Source: Prorocentrum cordatum (taxonomy: Eukaryota > Sar > Dinophyceae > Prorocentrales > Prorocentraceae). Taken from it: a DNA stretch of 64,000 bases. The notes under the pieces are model-generated. The model searched no databases. It saw nothing but the letters and a program-made list of their open reading frames with translations, and was not told the DNA's origin. Both the position numbers and the translations under genes were made by a program. Positions 32,121 to 42,263 of this stretch are shown one piece after another. How positions within the stretch are numbered: the first letter of the stretch is position 1; each line of letters opens with the position of its first letter. The stretch covers positions 1 through 64,000 of the forward strand of contig CAUYUJ010004771.1 in assembly GCA_963575745.1 (NCBI GenBank), in the 5' to 3' direction.

Positions 32121-33226
32121 TTGGTCGGTTGACAATTTTGTTCTCGAAATTCAACCGTTCGTTAGAGCTCCTAGTATTTTTTCGCGTAATATTCGATCTT
32201 CTTCCCGCTCGCCATCTTGATCCCAGCTCGATCGGATACCTTTTACTGCCAAAAAGCATTGCGGCGGGATCGGCCTTTTCGAAGCATCCTGATACGCGCT
32301 GTCGGTATATTGGACTTAACTCGAGATATAGGACAGCTACAGAGCTGGTCAGCACACCTTATGCACTCAGAATAATCAGACGCGTTCGTCTGTTGCATCC
32401 AGAGGTCTGAATTCGGTCTGCTAGCCGAGCTAGGTCCGCAAACCTATTCGTATTATTCGAGTCATCTTGACAGGCGCTCTCGGTTTTCTGTACTTAACTC
32501 GAGCTATAGGACAGCTACAGAGCTGATGCGTACAGAAATCGATTCAGAATCATCAGTCGCGTTTATCTGTTGAATCCAGAGCTCTTAACTCGGTTTGCTG
32601 CCCGATCCAGAATCGCGAAACTGTTCGTATTGTTCGAGTCATCTTGAGAGGTGCTGTCGGTTTTCTGCACTTAACTCGGGCTGTAGGGGGGCTACAGTGC
32701 TGGTGGTGACAGCAATCGATTTGGAGACATCAGGCGCGTCCGCCTGTGGAATCCAGAGCTCGAAACTCGCTCTGCTGCCCGAACTAGGTTCGCGAAACTG
32801 TTCGTATTGTCGAGTCATCCTACAATATGCTGTCGGCTTTCTGCACTTAACTCGGGCTGTAGGGGGGCTGCAGGGCTGGTAATCACAGGAATCGATTCGG
32901 AGACATCAGACGCGTCCGCCTGTCGCATTCAGAGGTCTGAGCTCGGCCTGATACTCGAGCTGGGTTTGCCAAACTATTCGTTTTGTGTTCGAGTCATCTT
33001 GAGAGGTGCTGTCGATTAACGCACGTAACTCGGGCTGTAGGAGAGCTACAGAGCTCGTGCAGAAGACAATCCAGAAGCATCGGGGGGCGTTCGGCTGTTG
33101 CATCGAGAGGTCTGAAATCGCTTGGGCTGAAAAACCTGCAATATTTTTCAACATTATATGTTGTCAGGAAGCTCTACGAGTCCCCCGGCGGTGAGAAAGG
33201 TTGACGGTTTACTGCCGGCGCCCAGT
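32121..33226 (+). mobile_element. Class B element
   Basis: The core is entered slightly downstream of the usual 5' end (TTGGTCGGTTGACAATTTTG). Tandem units follow, then a hairpin with one mismatch (TTTACTGCCGG). Confidence 0.65.
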
Positions 33227-33562
33227 TGGTCGACCCGACCAGAACGGACAATGTGGCATTTTTGGGTGGTTTTGCGAAAATTTGAAAGATATTTAACAAT
33301 CCATTTTGAGAAAGCAGATTTTTGCGCGTCGCATTGGCATATAAACTCTTCTCTGACAGCAGTTCAGCTCTCCCGCTGTATTTTCGTGAGAGTTGACTTC
33401 CAGGAACCGAGCGAATATGAACATCGAAAAAATCGAAAATTAAGATTTTGGAAACATCTTCATTTTATGAGTCTACTTCGATCCTGAGCACTCTTTACAG
33501 TGGAAGGAGCTCTACGAGGTTCCCGGCGGTGACTAGGTTGACGGTTCACCGCCGGCGCCAGT
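33227..33562 (+). mobile_element. Class A element
   Basis: It abuts class B copies on both sides. Carries the GCATTGGCATATAAACTC core variant shared with 24265 and 38014. Confidence 0.65.
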
Positions 33563-34680
33563 TGGCAAGACAAATCTCGACGGACCTTTTGCTGACTTTT
33601 GGTCGGTTGAAAATTTTGTTCTCGAAATTCCTCAATTCGTTTTAGCTCTAGTAGTCTTTCCCGTGATATTCGATCTTATTACCGCTCGCCATCTTGATCT
33701 CAGCTCGATCGGGTACCTTTTACTGCCAAAAAGCATTGCGGCGGGATCGGCCGTTTCGAGTCATCTTGATATGCGCTGTCGGTATATTGGACTTAACTCG
33801 AGATATAGGACAGCTACAGAGCTGGTCAGCACACCTTATCGGTTCAGAATGATTAGGCGCGTTCATCTGTTGCATCCAGAGGTCTGAACTCGGTCTGCTA
33901 GCCGAGCTAGGTCCGCAAACCTATTCGTATTATTCGAGTCATCTTGACAGACGTTCTTCGTTTTCTGTAACTCGAGCTATAGGACAGCTACAGAGCTGAT
34001 ACTTACAGAAATCGATTCAGAATCATCAGTCGCGTTTGTCAGTTGCCCGATCCAGAATCGCGAAACTGTTCGTATTGTTCGAGTCATCTGGAGAGGTGCT
34101 GTCGGTTTTCTGCACTTAACTCGGGCTGTAGGGGGGCTACTTAGCTGGTGGTCACAGAAATCGATTTGAAGACATCAGGCGCGTCCGCCTGTGGAATCCA
34201 GAGCTCGGAACTTGGTCTGCTGCCCGAACTAGGTCCGCGAAACTATTCGTATTGTTCGAGTCATCCTGAGAGGTGCTGTCGGCTTTCTGCACTTACCTCG
34301 GGCTGTAGGGGGGCTGCAGGGCTGGTAATCACAGCAATCGATTCGGAGACATCAGACGCGTCCGCCTGTCGCATTCAGAGGTCTGAACTCGGTCTGATAC
34401 TCGAGCTGGGTTTGCCAAACTATTCGTTTTGTTCGAGTCATCTTGAGTGGTGCTGTCGATTAACGCACGTAACTCGGGCTGTAGCAGAGCTACAGAGCTC
34501 GTACAGAAGACAATCCAGAAGCATCGGGGGGCGCTGGGCTGTTGCATCGAGAGGTCTGAAATCGCTTGGGCTGAAAAACTATTCGTTCTCTGCAATTTTC
34601 TTCGACATTATATATTGTCAGGAAGCTCTACGAGTCCCCCGGCGGTAAGAAAGGTTGACGGTCTACCGCCGGCGCCCAGT
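33563..34680 (+). mobile_element. Class B element
   Basis: Canonical 5' start TGGCAAGACAAATCTCGACGG, about five tandem units, and a hairpin with a single change in one arm. Confidence 0.65.
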
Positions 34681-35848
34681 AAGAGTAATTCCGGCGCGCT
34701 GGAGAGCTAGTTGGCAAGAAAAATCTCGACGGACCTTTTGCTGACTTTTGGTCGGTTGAAAATTTTGTTCTCGAAATTCAACAATTCGTTTGAGCTCTAG
34801 TATTTTTCTGACCATATTCGATCTTATTCCCGCTCGCCATCTTAATCTCAGCTCGATCGGGTAAATATTTCTGCAAAAAAGCGTCGCGGCGGGATCGGCT
34901 GTTTCCAGTCATCTTGATACGCGTTGTCGGTATTTTGTACTTAACTCGAGCTGTAGGGGAGCTACAGAGCTCATGATCACAGAAATCGATTGAGAATCAT
35001 CAGGCGCATTCGTCTGTTCCATCTAGAGGTCTGAACTCGGCCTGCTGCCCGAGCTAGCTTCGTGAAGCTATTCGTGTCATCTTGAGAGGTGCTGTCAGGT
35101 TTATGCACTGAACTCGGGCTGTAGGGAGGCTGTAGGGCTCGTACTCACAGCAATCGATTCGGAGACATCAGGCGCGTCCGCCTGCCAAATCCAGAGCTCA
35201 GAACTCGGTGTGCTGCCCGAGCTAGGTCCGCAAAATTTTCGTATTCTTCGAGTCATCTTGAGAGGTGCTGTCTGTTTTCTGCACTGAACTCGAGCTGTAA
35301 GGGGCTGCAGGGCTGGTAATCACTGGAGTCGATTCGGAGACATCAGTCGCGTCCGGCTGTCGCATTCAGAGCTCTGAACTCGGTCTGCTGCCCGAGCTAG
35401 GTCCGCGAAGCTATTCGTATTGTTCGTGTCATCTTCAGAGGTGCAGTCGGTTTTCTGCACTTAACTCGGGCTGTAAGGGGGCTGCAGGGCTGGTAATCAC
35501 AGGAATCGATTCAAAGACATCAGGCGCGTCTGCCTGTTGCATTCAGAGGTCTGAACTCGGTCTGATACTCGAGCTAGGTTCGCGAAGCTATTATTGTTCG
35601 AGTGATCTTGAGAGGTGCTGTCGATTTTCGCACGTAACTCGGGCTGTAGGAGAGCTACGGAGCTCGTGCGCACAGAAAACGATCCAGCAGCATCAGGGAC
35701 GGTCGGCTGTTGCATCGAGAGGTTTGAAATCGCTTAGGCTGAAGAACTATTCGTTGTCTGCAATTTTTTTCGACATTCTATACAGTCAGGAAGCTCTACG
35801 AGTCCCCCGGCGGTAAGAAAGGTTGACGGTTTACCGCCGGCGCCCAGT
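34681..35848 (+). mobile_element. Class B element
   Basis: Canonical ends. The unit spacing can be read directly from successive GCACT(T/G)AACTC marks at about 35104, 35280 and 35457, and GCACGTAACTC at about 35630, giving about 173-177 bp per unit. Last of the head-to-tail run. Confidence 0.7.
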
Positions 35849-36640
35849 TCTCGTCTTCCTCGTCCCCATTTTTCTCCGCCGCCTCCTCCCCCCTCCTCCT
35901 CCTCCGCCCCCCCTCCTCCTCGTGCTCCTCCTCCTCATCTTCCTTGTCCTCTTCTCCTCCTCCGCCTCGTCCCTCCTCCTCCTCCTCATCCTCCACCTCC
36001 TCCTAGGTCAGTATCCTCCTCGTCATCCCCCCCCTGGCTGCGCGCCGTCCTGGCGCTCGGCGGTCGGGCAGACCTCGCGCACGTGGAGGTCCTGTGGTTC
36101 GCTGTGCGGCATGCCCCCCTCCTCCACCTCCTCCTTCTCTCTTCCGTCTCCTCCTCCTCCTCCTCGCCCTTCTCCTCCTCCTCATCCCCTCTCCTCCTCC
36201 GCATCCTCCTTCTCCTCCTCGTCCTCCTCCCCCTCATCCTCCTCAGCTTCACCCTCGTTATAATGCCCCCCCCCCCCTTCCCCCCCTCACTCCCGCATCC
36301 CTTATCATCCTCGCAGCCCTCTCCCTCTCGTCCTTCTCCTGCTCATCCCCCCCATCTTCAGCATCATCCTTCCTTGTCATCTTCCTTGTCCTTCCCGCCA
36401 ATGTCTCGTCACCCCCCGTCTCCTCTCCCCCTTCTATTCCTCCTCTTCCTCCTCCTCCTTCTCCCCCCCTCCTCATCATCGATCCTCCTCCTCTTCCTCC
36501 ATCCCCCCCTCCTCCTCCTCCTCCTCCTCCTCCTCATCATCATCATCTTCCTCTTCCTCATCCTCCTCATCCTCCTTCCTCCCCTTCCTCATCCTCTTCT
36601 TCACCCTCCTCATCATAAGTCCCATTATCAGTCAGACCTC
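35849..36640. repeat. Pyrimidine (TCC/CTC) tract
   Basis: Imperfect TCC/CTC repeats with C-runs, interrupted by a GC-rich unique island at about 36030-36110. Open frames encode only Leu/Pro/Ser or Arg/Glu/Gly repeats. It follows directly on a class B hairpin end. Confidence 0.6.
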
Positions 36641-36689
36641 GCCCGCTCAAACATGGCATGCCTGAAACTAACATCCCCAACCCCTCGTT

Positions 36690-37655
36690 TTACCCTGTGC
36701 AGTCCGAAGGCGCCGCGGTGGCGCTCGGCGCGTCGTCGTCGTCGTCGCGGTGCATGTGCGCCTTGGACCGCTGCATGGCGATGGCCATCATGTCCTCGTC
36801 CTGGCTGTCGATGCTCCTGGACCGCCTGATGGCATCCGTGAGGTTCGCGTCGTCGCTGCTGATCATCATGTCGGCGTCGCTGCCGTAGCCGTCTCCGCTG
36901 CAGCGCGCCAATGCAGCCTGCAACTTGTCGTCGTTCTTCTGCCGATTGGGCGTGTCATCGAGGTCGCTGCAGTCGGGGCGAAACTGAGGCAGGAAGTCTG
37001 CTGCCGTCGTGCCGCACGGGAGCTGGGCGTCATGGCCCGTGTTGTGTCCTGGCGTGCGCGCCGGGCTGGTCGGCGCTTTGACCTCCAGCAGCTCGCGCTT
37101 CGTTCTCGTCGGCGTGCTTGGCGACGCTGGTGGCGAAGCTGCTGGTGGCGAAGCTGCTGGTGGCGAAGCTGCTGGTGGCGAAGCTGCTGGTGGCGCAGCT
37201 GCTGGCGGCGAAGCTGCTGGTGGCGAAGCTGCTTGTGGCGAAGCTGCTGGTGGCGACGCTGGTTGCGAAGCTGCTGGTGGCGACGCTGTCGGCGAAGCTG
37301 CTGGCGGCGACGCTGTCGGCGAAGCCCGCGGCGACGCTGGTGGCGAAGCTGTTGGTGGCGACGCTGGTGGCGAAGCACGCGGCGACGCTGTCGGCGAAGC
37401 CGCTGGTGGCGACGCTGGCGGCGAAGCCCGCGGCGACGCCGTCGGCGAAGCTGGTGGCGACGCCCGTGGCGACGCCCGTGGCGACGTTCGCGGCGAGCTC
37501 ATGCGGCTGCGGCCTTTCGAAATTGCCTGGCCGATCGGTGTGCGCCAGGCGTCCACTGGGACTTTCCCTGTCCACGCGACCTTCTGGGACATCTGAGCCA
37601 ACGTGGCTGCATTCGGTATCAAACAAATCTTCGTCGTCGTCTTCAACGCATCCAC
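36690..37655 (-). CDS. Pro/Ala/Ser-rich protein with C-terminal UIM-like motifs
   Basis: A 321-residue frame opens at a GTG (37653-37655 on the reverse strand), so the start is uncertain. Residues about 55-185 are an (SPPAA)n/(SPRAS)n repeat. The C-terminal 100 residues are ordinary in composition and contain two segments fitting the ubiquitin-interacting motif (acidic, hydrophobic, then A-hydrophobic-x-x-S): DDANLTDAIRRS and DEDMMAIAMQRS. A weaker third is DDKLQAALARCS. A poly-Asp stretch and DCTG precede the stop. The repeat is open in several frames, and an overlapping frame (37030-37689) has a more natural N-terminus, so one indel may separate the two halves. The role is unknown; the UIM call suggests ubiquitin binding. 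Confidence 0.45.
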   Translation of the reverse strand: MDALKTTTKICLIPNAATLAQMSQKVAWTGKVPVDAWRTPIGQAISKGRSRMSSPRTSPRASPRASPPASPTASPRASPPASPPAASPTASPRASPPASPPTASPPASPRASPTASPPAASPTASPPAASQPASPPAASPQAASPPAASPPAAAPPAASPPAASPPAASPPAASPPASPSTPTRTKRELLEVKAPTSPARTPGHNTGHDAQLPCGTTAADFLPQFRPDCSDLDDTPNRQKNDDKLQAALARCSGDGYGSDADMMISSDDANLTDAIRRSRSIDSQDEDMMAIAMQRSKAHMHRDDDDDAPSATAAPSDCTG

Positions 37656-37845
37656 GCTGTTTCAATTTTTTCGCCGTGACCGCCAGCAAACGCCGTCGGA
37701 ATTCAACGGCTACAACTGGACCAGAAAAACACCGTGAGATCCTCAGTCAAAAAACATCCAGAGAAAACATATCTGGCGTTTGCTGGCGGTCACTGCGAAC
37801 AAATTAAACCAGCGTGGATGCGTTCAAGACGACGACGCTGAAACC
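37632..37845. repeat. Inverted repeat with coding-like arms
   Basis: The left arm (about 37632-37694) and right arm (about 37774-37840) are reverse complements at most positions, including an exact 19-base stretch at 37676-37694 against 37774-37792. The spacer is about 80 bp. Translated outward, each arm gives nearly the same peptide (LLAVTAxKLxQRGCVxDDD), with the left arm feeding the minus-strand frame of the neighbouring ORF. It could be an inverted exon duplication or a foldback element that captured coding sequence. Confidence 0.5.
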
Positions 37846-38013
37846 GACGACGCCGACGACGAAGGTGCAGGGGGGAAGGGCGAGTGAGTTTTTTTTGGGT
37901 ACAAGTAGTACATGCCCAGGTAATAGCATTGTAATGAATGAGGATTCTCGATTTTAGTCTTAGATGATATTACATGATAAGCCTCAAGATTCTCAAGAAT
38001 CAAGGCCTCTGGG
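37846..38013. other. Short unassigned AT-richer spacer
   Basis: No gene or repeat recognised. Confidence 0.3.
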
Positions 38014-38249
38014 TCATTTTGAGAAAGCAGATTTTTGCGCGAAGCATTGGCATATAAACTTCTCTCTGGCAGCAGGTGAACTCACCCGATGTATTTTATT
38101 ACGAGTTGACTTCCACGAACCGAGTCAATACGAACATAGAAAAAATCGAAAATGAAGATTTTAGGAAAATCTTTATTGATGGCTCTACTTCGATTCTGAG
38201 CACTCTGACCAGTGTAAGGAGCTCTACGAGGTTCCCGGCGGGGACCAGG
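38014..38249 (+). mobile_element. Class A 3' fragment upstream of a gene
   Basis: Core from CATTTTGAGAAAGCAG to GAGCTCTACGAGG. The hairpin is interrupted after CCCGGCGGGGACCAGG, where GC-rich sequence leading to the next ORF begins. Confidence 0.55.
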
Positions 38250-38447
38250 GTCTCCTTCGGGAGGCCTTGGGTGCCGTCGGGGACTCCTTGGTGGCCCCCC
38301 CCGCCGCGGCCCGCCCGCCCTCGGCCGCCCGTCCATCTCTCTCCTCTCGGGCCTCGGCGCCCTCGCGATGGAGGCTTGAGCACCTCTTGTCTCTGCAGTG
38401 GGTGGAGTCAGATTGTTGTATTGGAGTGCCCCTTGCTGTGTGGTGCC

Positions 38448-39785
38448 ATGACAACGCAATTTTGCACCTCGTCGCCCTCTACATTGTACGCCAAATCTTA
38501 TCCTGTTTCTTCTTTCCCATCCTCGTCGTGGCGGCGGGGGGCGAGAAGGCTGAAACTCGCCATGTTTCGACAAGCCCTCTTTGACATCCATACTCTGCAG
38601 TGCGTTCCAGTGGTGATGCAGTCTCCTGAGGTGGTGCAGTCTCCAGCCGTGGTGCAGTCTCCAGAGATCTGTCTGCTAGAGGCTCTGGGTGTTGTGCCGG
38701 ACTCATTCGACGGAGTCGCTAAACCCGCTGGGCCAACTGATCGTGGAGAAGCTTTCTCGTCTCATTCGGTTGCGTATTCTCCAGATGTGGTGCAGTCTCC
38801 AGATGATGGGCTGCAGTCGAGACTGGGCTCTGTTTCTTTTGATCCTGGTGTCCAGAATGAGGAGTTGCAGGACGAGGAGTTGCAGGATGAGGATTTGCAG
38901 AGTGAGGAGGTGCTGAATGAGAAGTTGCATTATTCTCAGCATACTGTTTTCTTGGATTCAAGCTCTGAAGTTTGCCACACTCCATTTCCTGACACTCTGT
39001 CGGCTTCTGTTGACCCAGGTGTTCGGAAAGAGGAGTTGCATGATGAGGAGTTGCAGGATGTGGGGTTGCAGAATAAGGAGTTTCTGAATCAGCAGTTGCA
39101 TTATTCTCATCATACACTATATACGGCCTCACGCCCTGAAGGTTGCCACACTTCAGCTTCTGACGGAGACTCAGCTTGCCATGGAAAGGATTGGCAGGGG
39201 GATCTTAAGGATTTCAAGGACGAGGAGGAGGATAATGTTCATGTTGAGTCCGTGGAGAGTTCTACGGCAGTTGCTGCTGAAGAAGCGTCGCTTGCTTCTC
39301 AATCAAATGATGCTGTACTGCACTCAGTTCCTTTGGATTATTCTCTGCACTCAGCTCCTTTGGATTATTCTCTGCGCTCAGTTCCTTTGGATTATTCTCG
39401 AGTGCAAAGGGAGGGTGGAGGCCCCGAGGCGCTGCCGTTGGCATCCTCGAAAACCCACGGGGAGTGCGAAGTTGACCAGCGTAAAGATAACTGTGCATCT
39501 TCTTCCCGGCTCTGTTCAGATGAGTTGCAGAGCAATCGATCTGAGTGTCAAGCTGCCAGGGACTGGGCCCGTGCCAATGACGATGTAAGGGCTCTTTGGC
39601 TTGAGCTATGCCGACTCCCGACACAGGAGTTTCAGCGTAGGACTGAGGCTCTTAATGCATACAGGCTGCACTTGGGAATTGAAAGTTCCGAGGAGGATGA
39701 TTCGCAACAAGGGGGTCCTCAGAGTTCTACTTCCAGGAGTGCATTGACGTGGAGCGGCAAGAAGCATCGGAAACGGCACAGATGA
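38448..39785 (+). CDS. Acidic repeat protein of unknown function
   Basis: The frame is open from 38076 but its first part is transposon. The ATG at 38448 is the first plausible start, with a second at 38562. The ORF ends at TGA 39783-39785, giving about 445 or 407 residues. It has VVQSPE/VVQSPA repeats (about 38605-38670), two ~58-residue repeats (about 38838-39000 and 39010-39175) marked by DPGVxxEELxDEELQD and LHYSxHT, three LDYSL(H/R)S(A/V)P repeats (39325-39400), and a non-repetitive C-terminal domain with ARANDDVRALWLELCRLP and a basic tail KKHRKRHR that could be a nuclear signal. Codon use is much less GC-biased than in the Helitron. No known domain is recognised. The flanking repeats may have supplied its promoter region. 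Confidence 0.5.
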   Translation: MTTQFCTSSPSTLYAKSYPVSSFPSSSWRRGARRLKLAMFRQALFDIHTLQCVPVVMQSPEVVQSPAVVQSPEICLLEALGVVPDSFDGVAKPAGPTDRGEAFSSHSVAYSPDVVQSPDDGLQSRLGSVSFDPGVQNEELQDEELQDEDLQSEEVLNEKLHYSQHTVFLDSSSEVCHTPFPDTLSASVDPGVRKEELHDEELQDVGLQNKEFLNQQLHYSHHTLYTASRPEGCHTSASDGDSACHGKDWQGDLKDFKDEEEDNVHVESVESSTAVAAEEASLASQSNDAVLHSVPLDYSLHSAPLDYSLRSVPLDYSRVQREGGGPEALPLASSKTHGECEVDQRKDNCASSSRLCSDELQSNRSECQAARDWARANDDVRALWLELCRLPTQEFQRRTEALNAYRLHLGIESSEEDDSQQGGPQSSTSRSALTWSGKKHRKRHR

Positions 39786-40402
39786 TGCACATGTGATTAA
39801 TCCTGCACGCTTGATTTGTCATTGCGTTGCCTTTCTTCATGCCTGTGTGTGTTGTCGTGCATGCGCGTGTGTTGAATAAGAGCTTCGCTGGATCCATCAA
39901 AGTAGGTCATTCGTTGTTTCCTTGATTTGAGTGCTCATTGACCTTTGAACGTGACTTTCCGTGATTTGTCACGTGGTGCCTCAAAGTAGGCCTTTGATCT
40001 AGTCGACACTACACTGCTTTTAATTTCAGTGGTGCTGAGACGGTAATCGCTATATGTGGTTACTGCATGGTCTCGCACTGCTTTGCTTCCCTCTTTCTAT
40101 TTTTATTTGTCTTCTCGTGTATTGGCAGTCTTGTGCATATCTGTACAGCTTCGCTGTTTGATGCACCTCTGCTTTAATCTTTGCAGCTTCGCTGTCTTCC
40201 TGTACAGCTTCGCTGTTTAGGTTCTTTGTGTTTAGGCCTGCTCCCGTGGGAGCTCGAACCAGCCTTCGCAAAAGACGCAAAAGACCAGGTTGACGGTTCA
40301 CCGCCGGCGCCAGTGAAGCTTCCAGCAACGAACTAATGAAGCTCTACGAGTTACTCTGTATCTTCCAGCAACTAGCTAAGGGAAGCCATATGACTTATTT
40401 TC
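39786..40402. other. 3' flank with small repeats and element-end fragments
   Basis: Contains the motif CCTCAAAGTAGG (also near 46430 and 46805) and four copies of CAGCTTCGCTGT (about 40143-40215). A solo class A hairpin end closes at 40314, and class B left-end fragments lie at 40315-40380. No gene is seen. Confidence 0.4.
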
Positions 40403-40817
40403 AAACCTTGGTTGCGTCCAAGACCCGGAGAGCGAAGAGACGCTCGGGGACGGGAAATCCTTCCTGGAGAGCCCCGGGGGCCTCTCCCGCGGCGCTTCTG
40501 CAGTGCTGCCCGGCAGGCTTCCATGCGTGCCTGCACGCGTGCAGGCACGCGGGGACAGCAGCCCATCTTCGCCGCTCCAGAATCCCCGCAGCGACCTGTG
40601 TGGGGTCGTTGCTGGTCCGGGAGCGTTTCCGGCACGCGTCCACGCGTTCCTGCACGCGCGCAGGCACGCATGGAAGCGTGCCTGGCAGCGCTTCAGAAGC
40701 GCTTCAGGAGAGCTTTCCAGAGCACTCGAGGAAAGATTTCCCGTTCCTGAGGGTCTCTTCGCTCTCCGGGTTGTGGACGCTGCCAAATGTCCCCGGCGAG
40801 CTCTCTGAGAGCTAGAG
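40403..40817 (+). mobile_element. Class D foldback element, long arms
   Basis: The left arm (GTCCAAGACCCGGAGAGCGA onward) and the right arm ending in CTCTCCGGGTTGTGGACGCT are reverse complements over about 100 or more bases. Two palindromic GTGCCTGCACGCGTGCAGGC-type tracts lie inside. It ends in CTCTCTGAGAGCTAGAGAG. No coding capacity. It resembles a foldback or MITE-type element. Confidence 0.55.
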
Positions 40818-41107
40818 AGTAACTCGTAGAGCTTCCAGCTAGATGCTGGAAGCTTAAGAGTAATACTTCGTAGAGCTCTTCGTCATCGATGAGCTGGAGG
40901 AATTCCGGCGCGGGGTGGAGCTAGTGCCTCGTAGAGCTCTTCGGCATCGATGAGCTAGAGGAATACCTCGTAGAGCTCTTCGTCATACCTCGTAGAGCTC
41001 TTCGGCATCGATGAGCTAGAGGAATTCCGGCGCGGGGTGGAGCTAGTACCTCGTAGAGCTCTTCGGCATCGATGAGCTAGAGGAATTCCGGCGCGGGGTG
41101 GAGCTAG
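40818..41107 (+). repeat. Tandem solo left blocks of class A (about 61-bp unit)
   Basis: One class B left end is followed by five class A left blocks, two truncated, in direct tandem, each starting (A/G)CCTCGTAGAGCTC and the full ones ending GGAGCTAGT. The last is the left block of the adjacent element, so the 5' end alone has multiplied. Confidence 0.6.
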
Positions 41108-41445
41108 TTGGAGCACCTGGCCCGTGCGGACAATGTGACAACTTTTGGTCGGTTCTGCTAAGATTTGAGAGATTTTTGATCATTCATTCTAAGAGCGCAG
41201 ATTTTTACGCTCAGCATTCGCATATAAGCTTTACTCTGAGACCAGCTCAGCTCTGCTGATGCATTTTCTTATGAGTTGTTTCCCGGGAACCGAGCTAGTA
41301 TGAACATCAAAAAATCAAAAAAAACAAGATTTTATGAACATCTCATTTTGTTTTCCTACTTCGATTCTGAGTACTCTCACTAGTTCAAGGAGCTCTACGA
41401 GGTTTCCGGCGGTGACCAGGTTGACGGTTCACCGCCGGCGCCAGT
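41045..41445 (+). mobile_element. Class A element, complete
   Basis: Left block, core with GCATTCGCATATAAGC, GAGCTCTACGAGG and an intact hairpin ending GGCGCCAGT. The arrangement is complete and little altered, so it is a good class A reference. Confidence 0.65.
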
Positions 41446-41562
41446 GCCACGTAGAGCTCTTCGGCATCGATGAGCTAGAGGAATTCGGGCGCGGGGTGCA
41501 GCTAGTTGGCCGACCCTGCCCCGACGGACAATGTGCGAACCTTGGGCCGGTTGGGCGAACAT
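41446..41562 (+). mobile_element. Class A 5' fragment
   Basis: Left block and about 50 bases of core, cut by the following class D element. Confidence 0.5.
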
Positions 41563-41863
41563 TGTTCCCGGAGAGCTCTCTGAGAGCTAGAGGGTTTCAG
41601 AGTAGAAGCCGGACGGTGGTAGTGCCCGCCAGCAGCCCATCTCCGCCGCTCCACGATCCTCGCAGAGGTTTGCCCGTGCCAGCAGCTGGTCCGGGAGCGC
41701 TCCCGGCACGCGTCCACGCGTGCCTGCGCGCGGGCAGGCACGCACGGAGGCGTGCGCGGCAGCGCCTTCGAAGCGCCTCAGGGGGGGCCCCAGAGCTCTC
41801 CAGGAAAGATTGTCCGTCCCCGAGGGTCTCTTCGCTCTCCGGGTTTTGGACGCTACCAAGTAC
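41563..41863 (+). mobile_element. Class D foldback element
   Basis: It starts CCGGAGAGCTCTCTGAGAGC with AGAAGCCGGACGGTGG and ends GGGTTTTGGACGCTACCAAG. It contains CACGCGTCCACGCGTGCCTG-type palindromic repeats. Inserted into or next to a class A element. Confidence 0.55.
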
Positions 41864-41865
41864 TT

Positions 41866-42263
41866 CGTAGAGCTCTTCGGCAAAGAGCTAAGATAAATTC
41901 GGGCGCAGGGGGGAGCTAGTTGGCCGGCCCGACCAAAAGAGAGCATGTGGTAACTTTTTTTTGTTGGGTGAAAGGAAAAATATGCAGAATTTTGAAATTC
42001 GTTTTCATGAGTAAGATTCTCATTCGCTATAGTAAGCTATGGCGCCCCTGCTGATTAATTTTTATGGCTCTAGGGGCAGTTTTACTATTAAAACACTTGG
42101 AGGAACCGACTTTGGATAAGAACAGAAAAATCGTGATTTTTCGAATTTTCCGGCTCTCGCTTCAGAAGCTTCCTTCATGTGTTCCGAGGAGCGCTGTGCA
42201 AAAAAAAAGCTCTACGAGGTGCCCGGCGGTGACCTGGTTGACGGTTTACCGCCGGTTCCCAGT
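41866..42263 (+). mobile_element. Class A element, variant ending TTCCCAGT
   Basis: Left block lightly changed. The core contains CTTGGAGGAACCGACTTTGG, and the right hairpin ends GGTTCCCAGT. First of three tandem copies of this variant. Confidence 0.6.

Noticed and set aside
22858-35848. A true bacterial integron cassette array
   Set aside because: The hairpins lack attC core sites, the modules contain no ORFs, and there is no integron integrase. The eukaryotic rolling-circle explanation fits better.
35849-36640. Coding Leu/Pro/Ser-rich protein
   Set aside because: Translation of a TCC/CTC microsatellite, open in several frames.
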